This document shows, in pieces, positions 1 through 10,700 of a DNA stretch of 64,000 nt. The notes beneath the pieces were generated by a model. The model saw only the letters and a list, made by a program, of their open reading frames with translations. It searched no databases and was not told the origin of the DNA. Every line of letters starts with the position of its first letter. Positions within the stretch are counted from its first letter, which is position 1. Position numbers and translations under genes: made by a program. Source of the stretch: Anthopleura xanthogrammica (Eukaryota > Cnidaria > Anthozoa > Actiniaria > Actiniidae); NCBI GenBank assembly GCA_964019055.1, contig OZ025211.1, forward strand, positions 1,702,135-1,766,134. The letters are read 5' to 3'.

Positions 1-50
1 TCATCGATAACACGGCATTACCTGGCGGAGCGAAGGTTGAGTACGAATAA
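1..50 (+). CDS. Last exon (partial) of an upstream TSP1-tyrosinase gene
   Basis: Read from base 3, the frame gives [15 protein letters not shown] and stops at TAA 48-50. It is nearly identical to the end of the final exon of gene D (58815-58967, ending VEYA-stop). The window therefore opens inside the last exon of another gene of the D/A' type, and the tyrosinase array continues upstream. Only the C-terminal end of the protein is visible, so its copper ligands and TSP1 number cannot be judged. Confidence 0.75.
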   Translation, partial: IDNTALPGGAKVEYE

Positions 51-94
51 AGATGTTCCCATTGTTGTGGATATCAACAATGAAATGATAAATT

Positions 95-100
95 AATAAA
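95..100 (+). terminator. Candidate polyadenylation signal AATAAA
   Basis: A canonical AATAAA lies 45 bases after the stop codon of the partial gene at 1-50, a plausible place for a 3' end signal. It is a short motif in AT-rich DNA, so the support is positional only. Confidence 0.35.
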
Positions 101-725
101 AGCAGCTGATCATGACTTTTTCAATAAGTTAATTCATTTATTTCGGTGCATAGACTTAATAGACTCAATAATCTCCAAGGGAGTGATATAACAAAAGGCA
201 CGGCGACCATGTTGATTGATATAACAAAAGGATTCATTGACAAGTCTTGTCAAATTCAAGCAAGATGACCACCATGACGTCATGTGCAAAAAAAGAATAG
301 CAGTTGGGTTTATATAACATATAGAGTGTAGGATAAGAGTCTCCTTTTCTTACTACAGTCGTCAAAAACTATTTTTTTTTCTTCAAGAATTTGATACGGC
401 TTTTTCCATCCAACCAAACACCTGCGCATGCGTCAGGTTTGCGGCGCGCCCTCTATTTTCCCGCCTAAAATTAAAATGGAATAAGCAAACCAACGGGAAA
501 AAGTTATAACAAATCCAACAAAAAAAGCGCAGCAGAAGAGCAAGGTACAGCTGATAATGTTACTAGGTGTGTGATTGGATAGAACTGTGGGATCACGTGA
601 CGCAGTTCAATTGTTCAATATTCATGGTCGTTAACATGAATAATTCAGATAGCAATAAATGCAACTTACTAAAATTTAATTGTAAAGAAAACAGGCAAGA
701 TTTAATAAAAATCAAAATAAATGAC
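101..725. other. Intergenic DNA left of the duplicated units
   Basis: No open frame with recognisable protein content was found. This sequence does not match the DNA left of units 2 and 3, so it is probably the original left flank of the duplicated block. It contains a GC-richer patch near 420-470 and otherwise AT-rich sequence. Confidence 0.4.
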
Positions 726-1098
726 TTTGTTAAGGGAACAGTATTCAATTTTTTAATTATTTTCATTGGAGGAAATTTTCCTGACCCCTCCCCCTAAACG
801 GCCCTTTGTTTCTCTTAGCCCCTTCCTTTGCGGAGCATAAAAAATGCTGCCCCCTCTATTTGCACTAGCTCTTTCTCCCTGTAATTAACGACTGGTCCCT
901 GACCGACCTAACGACCGTCTCTCTGCATGTAAACTATGTCAAAATTTGATATTGGTCTCAAAATAACACAAGCTAGTGCTATTTTCGTAGCATGAAGAAC
1001 TTCCTAGAAAGAAATGCGCTGAAAAACAGAAAACTAAATTTATAACTTGATGCCAATGTCGTCTTTAAAGTGTCAATAAAGTATTTTTTTTTTTTTGG

Positions 1099-1375
1099 TC
1101 CGGTATTTTAAAAATCGTGCGTTCTGATTGGCTGTTTGAGCGGGCGGTATTTTCTCAGTATCTGCCCACGGTCCGGTATCCTGACGTCATGCGCATGCGC
1201 ACAAGATAACGGATGCAAAACTAGTGGAAAAGTCAATGGGGAAAAAAATATAAAAGTTATTATCGTCCTAAAGTCGGTCCGGATAGGGAAAAACAGTGCC
1301 CTGGCCTTGAAAACGTATGTTGAAGACCTCGGGCACAGTGTTTCCATATCCGCTCCTCCTGGCCGGTAAATAACA
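1099..1375. repeat. Repeat block with internal inverted repeat, shared by all units
   Basis: This block recurs at about 26866-27147 and 42181-42450. It holds an imperfect inverted repeat (around 1279-1305 against 1331-1352, with TATCC/GGATA and GGGCAC/GTGCCC ends). The short open frames crossing it on both strands have no recognisable domain. It is probably an old DNA-transposon remnant that was duplicated with the units. Confidence 0.4.
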
Positions 1376-1608
1376 TATATTTCACCGTTAAAAAGTCGTT
1401 TAGAAATCAAAATAAGTTCACTTTAATTTCTTTGACGTATTTCATTTGAAGCCCCACTAAGAATGATTAATGAGGTGTTTTCATTGCTGAAACGTCGTTT
1501 AAGCATCAATACCATTCAACTTCCTTGTTATCTATTTGTATCACTCGTAAAACTATGTAAAAAATTCCTCCCCCTCTTTACTCTATATTTGTAATTTATC
1601 TTTCTAAA

Positions 1609-1810
1609 GGTCCGTTTACACTAGCAAATTTATCGCGCGACTTGAGCGGCGATTTCAATGGCGATTTTATCGCGACCCAAATCGCAGCGAGTTGTACTAA
1701 ATTTCGATCAGTTTTGAATTGGCGGCGACGTAGCTGCGATCTATCGCCGTGAAATCGCCATAAAATCGCCGCTCAAGTCGCGCGACAAAGTTACTAGTGT
1801 AAACGGGCCT
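1609..1810. mobile_element. MITE, about 202 bp, unit 1 only
   Basis: Long terminal inverted repeats of about 60 bases begin GGTCCGTTTACACTAG and end in the complement of AGGCCCGTTTACACTAG. Units 2 and 3 have the uninterrupted site (TTTCTAAAATAATAAC near 27380), which shows insertion after duplication. The flanking TAAA occurs on both sides (1605-1608 and 1811-1814) and once in the empty site, so it is a 4-bp target-site duplication. The interior is rich in ATCGC/GCGAT and has no coding capacity. A fragment of a related end occurs near 61255-61300. Confidence 0.8.
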
Positions 1811-1823
1811 TAAAATAATAACA

Positions 1824-1825
<2 letters not shown>

Positions 1826-1921
<96 letters not shown>

Positions 1922-1922
1922 G
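1826..1922. repeat. (GT)n microsatellite
   Basis: A nearly pure GT tract of about 95 bases. Units 2 and 3 carry short, interrupted remnants at the same place (near 27398-27440 and 42718-42750), so the tract changed length after duplication. The open frame across it is an artefact of the dinucleotide repeat. Confidence 0.9.
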
Positions 1923-2832
1923 TGTGTCCATGTGTGAAAATTTGTTCTGTACTGAATTTGTCCTAGAAAAAGGTAAAAGCCCCATCTACTCTTTCTAAAT
2001 CAATACCTGTAACTTGGTCCTAATTGATCTTTAGCTTTTAAGTTATTTGGTAGGGCCAGTACCTTTATTCTTTTAAATTAATTATCATATTTTGTAAATA
2101 CTTATTGTATAGCTACAATTCTGGGTACAAATAAATTGTTGTTGTTGTTGATTCTGCAGAACACTTTATAGTAGTTTTATAGATCTAGAATTGTTTAGGC
2201 GGTAAATGTCGCTTTTGCATGATAATACGATCGATGTCCCTGTTCTAAAATTAGGACACAACCACTAGTCTTTCGTTTTGTCCCTTTTTCATACAAGGGT
2301 TTCTTATTGGGACTCAGATTACTATACAAAGCTTCTTTGAGTCTGATAGTTGCGTTAATTCAAATAGTGTTGCCTAGTGTTTTTAAACTTCAAAGCGGAA
2401 GAAAATAAAACTATTTTTGGCAATCCGTATCATCAACAGTCAAAAGACCAATATATCGCCATTTCATTGCACGTAAACAAGTGATGAAACTTATAATAAT
2501 GGATCAGAATATAACTAAATTTGATTTGCACTTCAAAGCTCGAGCAGACAAGAACTGAAGCGCATCCACCATAGATCGTGCACCAAAGGACAAAGTTAAA
2601 AGGTATCGAATTTGGAAGTTATTGCAGGTTTTCATAGCCGCGCCATGTTAGGCAAAAGAGTTTTTATTAGGACAAGTCCTTTTTACGGTTTACGCGCCAG
2701 ATGAAACTTGACATTTCCTGTTCAAAATAATTTCTATGGTTTTTTTTTTGTTCTTTCAACCAACGTTATGGCATGGTCTTTCGTTATGTTCCCTAAGGAG
2801 AAAGCATTGCATAAAACTTTTAATACAAGTTA

Positions 2833-3087
2833 AGGCGCGATTACACGGAGCAATTTTCTCTGCAATTTGTCTCGGAACGGCGCTGCGGCACAAGTTGCAA
2901 GAAGGTATTTTACACGGTGCAACGGAGTTGCAATCATTCCCAAAAGTAGAAACGAATTCTACTTTTTCAAACGATTGTTGCAACTCGTCTCGCAACATTG
3001 TTTTAATTCCACTGTAGATTACGTGCCGAAATATTCCATGCGACTCAACGCCGTTGCGAGACAGGTGCTCCGTGTTATCACGCCCTT
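2833..3087. mobile_element. MITE just upstream of gene A first coding exon
   Basis: Terminal inverted repeats AAGGCGCGATTACACGGAGC and, as complement, AAGGGCGTGATAACACGGAGC enclose about 255 bases that contain further inverted GTTGCGAGAC/GTCTCGCAAC arms. The same element stands at 28368-28622 and 43678-43932, each time ending about 130 bases before the signal-peptide exon. It therefore predates the duplication and may supply part of the promoter or 5' leader. It has no coding capacity of its own. Confidence 0.7.
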
Positions 3088-3216
3088 GCTGCTACAAAAG
3101 TATTTTTGCTTTCGAAATGGATTGAAAAAAGTCTTTGAATTATTTCCTCAAACTTTTTTTCTCTCTTTTTTCAGAATTCAAAGTGCAGCAAATCACCAGC
3201 GTTTCTAGCATCTTTT

Positions 3217-4654
3217 ATGATGGCGAAGACTTTTTCCTGCTTTCTCTTCTTGTTATCAGTCTTATGCTGTAATTGTCAAGGTGAGAAACATCCGGGCATT
3301 TAATTTCCGGAAATACACGTTTATTACTGTGCCCTAGACAGTGGAGGACGAACAAACAAGTTATGCATCTATTTTATTTATTTGATCCGACAAAAAAACA
3401 AACAACAAAACAAAACAGAACCAAAACTGACCAAAACAAACAAACAAAAAGTGAGAGTTGATTATATTTTTTTGTATGTAAAATCGAGATGATAGAAAAG
3501 CGCTGTGAGATCAAAATGTTCTTTAAGGTAAACCCAAAGCAGGGAAAACTATGCTTTTTTTGTTGTTGAAACTATTAACTAGAAGTTTCTTAATGTTTTG
3601 AAATTATTAAGAAATAATAACCTTCGTCGCACCTCGTTAGCTCTGAAAATTAATCTCGCTATGCATCTGTTGCAAATTAATTTGACGGTCATATGCGTCT
3701 TCTGGTGTGACAGAGTAATTTTGATCCATGATGCTTTTGTTTTCTTGCTGTTAGTTAACTTCTGTTTGCCTAATTTAAAACTAATTTCGTTTTTGAAAAT
3801 ATATTACTTGACTAGACCAAGAGAGCATAAATAAGAAAGGGAAACTTCTTAATACCACGCGCGCCATGTGAATTCCCGGTTGGGCTATTTTTAGCATCCA
3901 AAGTCGTTTGGTTGTTAATTTTTTGATGACTACAGTTATGCTATGTTATGAACATTAATTCTATTATAATTTATAGATATTTATACTGAATGGGAACCAT
4001 GGAGCGAGTGCATGAATGATGAAAATGGACAAAGAGTTCGATACAGATTTCGAGACTGTATTGACGCTGACGACTGGGATTGCTGGGAAACCTGGCAATC
4101 TCAGGCGTGTAACGGTAAGTGTGGCTGGAAAATTTTTAAGCTATTAATATTAAAAAAGATCTAAAATAGACCTCATCGGCTTGGGTGTAATGTTGTCCCA
4201 TTTCAGACCACGTGTCATTCCCCAGAGTATCATTTCATTGTTTAACGGTTGCGCATGAGAAGATACATGAATATGGATACAACTCAAACAAAGAGTCTTT
4301 TTCTCAAGAGAATGACACGTGGTCTGAAATGGGACAACATTACACCCAAGCCGATGAGGTCTATAATATGCACTTTACCGGGCTTTTTTCGGCTATCAGC
4401 CAGCTGATCTGAGAAAAATATTAGCCAATCAGAATCGAGAGGATTTGCAAAACTGAGGTGTAGCAAAACTGTTCATACGGCAAGCAGCTAAGAGTTACAG
4501 GGGGCAGGCATCAACAGCCTTTCTCCCGGTCCCTCCGGCTGATCTGAAATAGTGACGTAGAAATGACGTCACTGCAAGCTGAGGTGTCATGAAGCCTGCG
4601 AAAATTGACTTATAAAAGTTTATATCTGAGATAAATAATAATAATAATAATAAT

Positions 4655-4709
<55 letters not shown>

Positions 4710-7700
4710 GGGTTTATTGACAATACTTTCGCACCATTCGATGAATTACAGTATCGCTAAAATCGCAAAAACTACTAATGAATAACAAATATTAAAATGT
4801 AATAACCATTTTGTTTCAATTTGATTTGATGTATAGCTTAGGACACTCTAGTTTAGTTTAACAAATATATTTCGCTCTGGTCGAGCCTCGTCAGTGTTAT
4901 GAAACTAACGTAAAGTAACGATATGTAAATATATAACATAAAGTTTAACAAAAGGAAAGTCATTCATCTATGGTCGCTCTGGGAATTCGCAGATAGTTCC
5001 ATTCGGTTATTGTGTTAATTAACTGTCCAGCTGGAACTTCTTTAATTCTAACTGCTTCTGCTATCTGCCTTGCCATTGGGTCACCTTTGAACGTGCCAGT
5101 CACGCTCATGCTAAATTCCTGTTCTTGTTCATTGTGTTTATCTTTGCAATGTCTCCACAGTGCAGAGTCTTCTCGTCTTCCCGCCAAAAGTCTCAAGTGT
5201 TCTTTTCCGCGCGTATATGCGTTCCTTGCCGTTTCACCCACGTAAACATCGCCACATTCTTTGCACTTGATCTCATAAGTGACATTGTTGGTATTACATG
5301 AACCTGTTCCTCCATCTCCTTCTTTGCATATTAGGCATTCTTCTCTATTGCACGAACTTTGTTTTAGTGGGTCAGATCTCTGTAAAAGTCTTTTTCAGAA
5401 ATCTGACCCACAGTTAATTAACACAATAACCGAATGGAACTATCTGCGAATTCCCAGAGCGACCATAGATGAATGACTTTCCTTTTGTTAAACTTTATGT
5501 TATATATTTACATATCGTTACTTTACGTTAGTTTCATAACACTGACGAGGCTCGACCAGAGCGAAATATATTTGTTAAACTAAACTAGAGTGTCCTAAGC
5601 TATACATCAAATCAAATTGAAACAAAATGGTTATTATTTCAAAAGCTTTTCTGGCATCGGCATATCGAATTAGTAAAATATATTAAAATGATTGTCCGAT
5701 ATAATCGACACTTGAAATTGTAAAACATTCTATAATACATTTCTACACAAGTTTCTATTAAAAACCGCGACAGCACTAGGAAAAAAACTTCTTCTAAACC
5801 TCTCAGACCTATATTTGAATAAAGAAAAATGCGATGCATTACGCAACCTACGGCCGTTTGAATCGGCTCTGGTCGGTGGCAGGATCGAATGTAGACGTGA
5901 TGACGGATCACAGGCAATTTTCTCAAATGTTTGGGCGCAAAGAGATTTTCGTCTTTCGTCAAGCCGTGGGAGGGATGACCTTGCAAGTGCTTCAGCGTAC
6001 GGGAAGTCAGGGTACACAATTCGAAGGGCTCTCCTTTGGAAATCTAGATTTCCAGGAGAGGTTTATGATATTTCGTATACTTTTACTATGATCACTTATT
6101 ATTGAATAAGAAAATAAAACAAAGAAATAACCGTTTCCCAAGTCGCCAGGCAACTAAAGATGACTCCTCAGTTTTGCAAATTTTCTCGATTCTGATTGGC
6201 TTATATTTCTTTTTGGGAGAAGTCTTAAGCTCTGTGTAAACCTCGCCTGCGGCTCGGTTTTACACAACAGCTCTCGACTTCTCCCAAACTTCCCGCGTGT
6301 TTATATCAGGCTATGTAAACACGGCAAACCTTTTCTATTTGTTAAATAGTAGATTGATCTAGAATCGAAACATGCCAGGTAATAATGAAATTCGAGAGAT
6401 AAATTATCTGTGCTATAATTCGGTCCGCCATATTGGATTTTAACCTTTTAAATTTAATGTATTCATCAAATTAACATGAATTACCTTTAATCCATAAACG
6501 TTGCATCTAATTCGTTAAGATGATGTGAATTAAGCGGAAAACTACAATTGTTATAAGAAAACCTGGAAATTTTATTGAACAAACCGAAATCACCGAATTT
6601 CACAAAACGGTTACCATGGAAACATCAAAGTTGGTGAACATGTGTCATTATGTTAAAAATATTCCCTGTTAAATTATAGAAAAAGTCATTAGCTTTGGTG
6701 GTTTTAGCTTTAAGTGTTCAGGAATTATACGTCGTGAAATTTGGAGCTTGCCTCAAAAGCCCCTTCCTGGTCTGAATAAGGTTAAAAAGATCAGTGGAAG
6801 CTTGTGTGTCTTTATTCCACTCTCCTGCCATTTTAAATTATTGTACTGCATGTTTACGACAACCAGCTCTTGGCTAATGACTTTTTATGAAAGAAAGAAA
6901 ACCAGATATCCCCGCAAAAACATCACCTCAGGGAAGAGAATAACATAACAAACAGAAATAGTTCACCTAAAATTCGATTCTCTCTTCAGTTGAAATCGTA
7001 CATGGTGGATGGTCTCCATGGAATGCATGGACAAGATGTTCTGTCACGTGTGGTGGAGGCAGCCAATCACGAACACGCACGTGTACAAACCCTGCACCAG
7101 CCAATGGTGGACGACCCTGTGCAGAATTGAGTAGCGAGACCCAGAACTGTGCAAACAACATTTGCGGTGAGAATGCGAGATGTTTTTCGCTGATACACAG
7201 TAAACTAAACTAATGAAGTTGACGATTGAAACAATTTAAGATGTACGTAGCTATTCATAATTTTCGAATTCTTTTATTTTTTCTTCTTGAATAGAACGTG
7301 GATGGTCTCTATGGAGTAGATGGTCAAGATGTTCTGTCACGTGTGGTGGCGGCAGCCAATCACGAACACGAACATGCGCAAATCCTGCACCTGCCAATGT
7401 AGGAAGAGATTGCCCGGGATCAAGTAGCGAGACACAGAGATGTGCAACCAACATTTGTGAGTGCGAAAGAGTACACTTTAAGATCAAGTTAACTTAGTAC
7501 AAGTAGTTGATGTGTTTTCGGTTTCAGGAATAAGAAAAGAACTATATATATTGTCGATATAAAATGAGTTGCGGCATGTGTGCCACAATGCCCACAGGAT
7601 GACCTACATTCACCATTACAGTTCCAAGTAGCTCAGTGGTTAGAGCTTTCGACTAGTTTACGGAAGGTCGTGGGTCCGATTTCCATCTGGAGGTTAGACG

Positions 7701-10700
7701 TTTTCTGAGCTCGTATTTCATATGGTTCACCAATTTCAATTCAGAAAGCGTTTACTTATTGTTTGTAGTTTTTTCCCTGTCTGTTCAGCTTCGCTGTACC
7801 CCTTCTCAAGTTTAATATTTTTCATCTTGCCCATGGAAATCAGTCCATTTTGGAAAACCTGATCTAAAAAACAGGCCTCATCAATATAATTCCCCAACAG
7901 GTTGTCCAGCAGGTAGGACAGTTTTTGACAGATGTGGTCAGCGGTGTGTATGTTCAGCAAGTGGCACCTTGACCCAGTGTACTCGCATCAGAAAAGAGTT
8001 TACTGCAATGACAAGAGCTGAACGTGAACGATATGTACGAGTAGTTAAAACAGCATCTACTAATCGTAGGTTAGTAAAATTATCTTCTAATAATAATATT
8101 CTTACGACATTTGCTAGAAAAAAAATTAATTTTGAGGTGTCATATGTTTTCCCATTTCAGACAATGTGTCATTTCATTGAACTGATAAGAAGATTGATTT
8201 TCGTTTGAGTCACCAGGAATAATATTACTCAAGAGAATCACGAGAAAACATTGGTCCCAACTAAGTTCAACCGGAGATTTTTAGGATGAGACGATAAGCT
8301 ATGCTAAACAATCTCATGAAAGTAAAAAAAATGTGTTTTCATTTTTCAGATACAAAGCCCAATATGACGCCCTTATCACGATTCACAAAAATTTCTTCGA
8401 TGAGCTTCACACAGATGATGCTTTTCTACCCTGGCATAGATGGTACATGCTAGAATACGAAAATCTCTTGAGGAGAATTGATTGTAAATTTACAATTTCT
8501 TACTGGGACTGGAGCACTGTTTCACAAAGGCCCTGGTCAACATCGTCAAGTGCTCTTTGGTATTCAGGCAGCAGTGGTTTTGGCGGGAACGGCAGTCCTG
8601 GAGGAAGTTGTGTTAAAAATGGTCCCTTCAGGGAGGGCGAGTGGCAACTTGTACCTTCAGCTGGATCCCCAAGGTGCTTAAGACGAAATTTTAATAACCT
8701 GACTCCAAATTGTAGAGCTGTGGGGAGGCTAATACGGTTTCGAGCAAGCCAATCAAGTGGATTCCTAAGTGGAATTGATGGACTTCATGGCACGGTTCAT
8801 TGTTTGATAGGTGGGACTATGTGTATAAGAGATTCTGCAAGTGCACCGGAATTCTTTTTACACCATGGCATGGTGGACAAGGTACATATAAATGATAAAA
8901 ATCGGGCCGGTAAAACTCAAATGAAGTCCGGACGTCCCATCAGTTTGATTTAGCTTGGAGCGCGTACAAATTCTTTAACACAAGAATTAAATATTATCCA
9001 TGGTTAGCTTTTTCCTTTTGTACTGATACTACAGATAATACAGCTTTAAATAGCTGAGTCAAAGCACGAGTAGCTAATCAAAGTTAGCCATTTGCCGTGA
9101 GCAATGAAAATTCTTCAGAATTCCTGGTTCAATTAGAATTATCCTTGTTTACGAATAATTTAAAAATTCTGACTCGGCTCACTTTTTAATTACAGCAGTC
9201 AACGAAATAGAACATGCGTAGACCACTTAGCAACGTAGTGACATTGATTGACAGTTGGCACATGCTAATTTATCGAACTATAGACCGGAACCCTGTATCA
9301 AATGCCCGCTAAGGCTTCTTGGGTAAAGTTCTGAAGACCCCTGGGTACTACTGCGCAACTTTGCCATTTTGTCGCGAAGGAATCGGAAAAAAAACCGAAG
9401 GTATTTTATGACTGGTTTACCACAGTTGGTTTCCACGGCAGCCTTATTGAAGGGCAGGAACAATGCACTATTTTTGCTTGAAAATAAATTTTATGGTGAA
9501 TATTAAAAAATTTGTGGTGTTTTTTCTTACGACATAGATGCTGTGAAAGGGTTCACATAAGCGTCTTTAAAGAAACGACCTTGGTGCTGAAGGCTTCAAT
9601 TTGCTAATGATTTTAGTCTGTTTATTTAGATCTGGGAAGACTGGCAGAAGAGAAGCAGTGCTCACAGAACGGCGCATTTTGCATCGCTTACCACAGCTCT
9701 TCCTAGAACCAATGGTGTTCTTGCACGCCAACTAATCTACAACACAGCTTTGCCTGGTGGTGTCAGAGTGGAGTATGCTCCTGGAAGAAGAATCTGTGGG
9801 GCTGCAAGAGCTAGGCGTAAGTAATGACCATCCATCCCTTTAAAAATCCTTTAAAATCTATCGAATCCTATAAAATAACTTCTGGGCAAAGAGCAACCTC
9901 TAAATCAAAGTTGGGATACGCCTATTACAGTAAACTCACATAACCGAATTGAAGCGTCTTGAGCTTCTCACATTGTTGGCCAATTTTCTTGATTATTATT
10001 GATTCTGTAATTTTTAAATATGTATAGGAAATACAACCGTTGGAGAAGAATTAATGAAAAATACCACGGGTATTGATGAAAGCTGCTTGATACCACGAGT
10101 GCTTAGCACGAGTGGTGTTAAGTATTTTTCATCAAATACAAGTGGTATTTTTCATTAATTTTTCGAGAACTTAGGTGGTATTTTCTTTTAATAATACATC
10201 TACATAAAATACTCGTTTCTGAACAACAACACAAGGTATAAAGTTCCCGGATGTGTGCAATTAATTAATTGCACGGATAAAGAGAAAATTCACAATCAAT
10301 CAGCCAATCAGAAACAGGTATTTTATGTAGATGTGTTATTATGTAGAAAAACATACCGAGATTTACTCAGTAAAATCCTGTGTAATAAATGTTCGTTCGT
10401 TCACTTTTCCCAACCAATCACAATGCGCGTATCGCTTTTTTACGTGTGAGAAAAAAGATACGTCCAATCAGAAGCCGGCAGCAATGGGCTGTTCTTTTCG
10501 TGTTCTTTCGTGTGAGACTTTCGTGTGAGACTTTATCGCTCCAATAATATTTTTTATTCTTTTGTATCCCTCTTCAGTTCTTTGTTTTTTATTCCTTTTG
10601 ATATGGATTAATTAGTTTTTTTTACCTTGGTCTGTGATTTTCTTATATCTATGCAAAATAATATATCTAAGTTGATTGATTGATAAGTTTTTGTCTTGAT

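Larger units (their letters stand above)
4801..5637. mobile_element. Two inverted Penelope-like element 3' ends (head to head)
   Basis: The outer arms 4801-5026 and 5412-5637 are inverted copies of each other. On the minus strand, from about 5365 down to 4960, the frame encodes a Cys-rich cluster ([14 protein letters not shown]) followed by [20 protein letters not shown] and TRGKEHL, the pattern of the GIY-YIG-type endonuclease of Penelope-like retroelements, ending [20 protein letters not shown]. The plus-strand arm repeats only this last stretch and the 3'UTR. The junction at 5368-5412 is itself a short hairpin (GTGGGTCAGAT...ATCTGACCCAC). The reverse-transcriptase part is absent, so this is a 5'-truncated inverted pair, an arrangement known for this class. 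Confidence 0.8.

Noticed and set aside
1794..1985. Open frame reading poly-His-Thr on the minus strand
   Set aside because: Artefact of the (GT)n microsatellite.
2736..3208. Several overlapping frames upstream of gene A, repeated in units 2 and 3
   Set aside because: They lie within the foldback MITE and its flanks and are conserved only because the DNA is duplicated; the coding start is the signal-peptide exon at 3217.
4960..5380. A host GIY-YIG nuclease gene
   Set aside because: The Cys cluster, GIY-YIG variant, immediate 3'UTR hammerhead and inverted partial copy mark it as a Penelope-like element fragment.
7621..7690. A functional tRNA gene
   Set aside because: A and B box-like sequences exist, but no acceptor stem or normal anticodon arm can be formed; a SINE head or tRNA relic is more likely.
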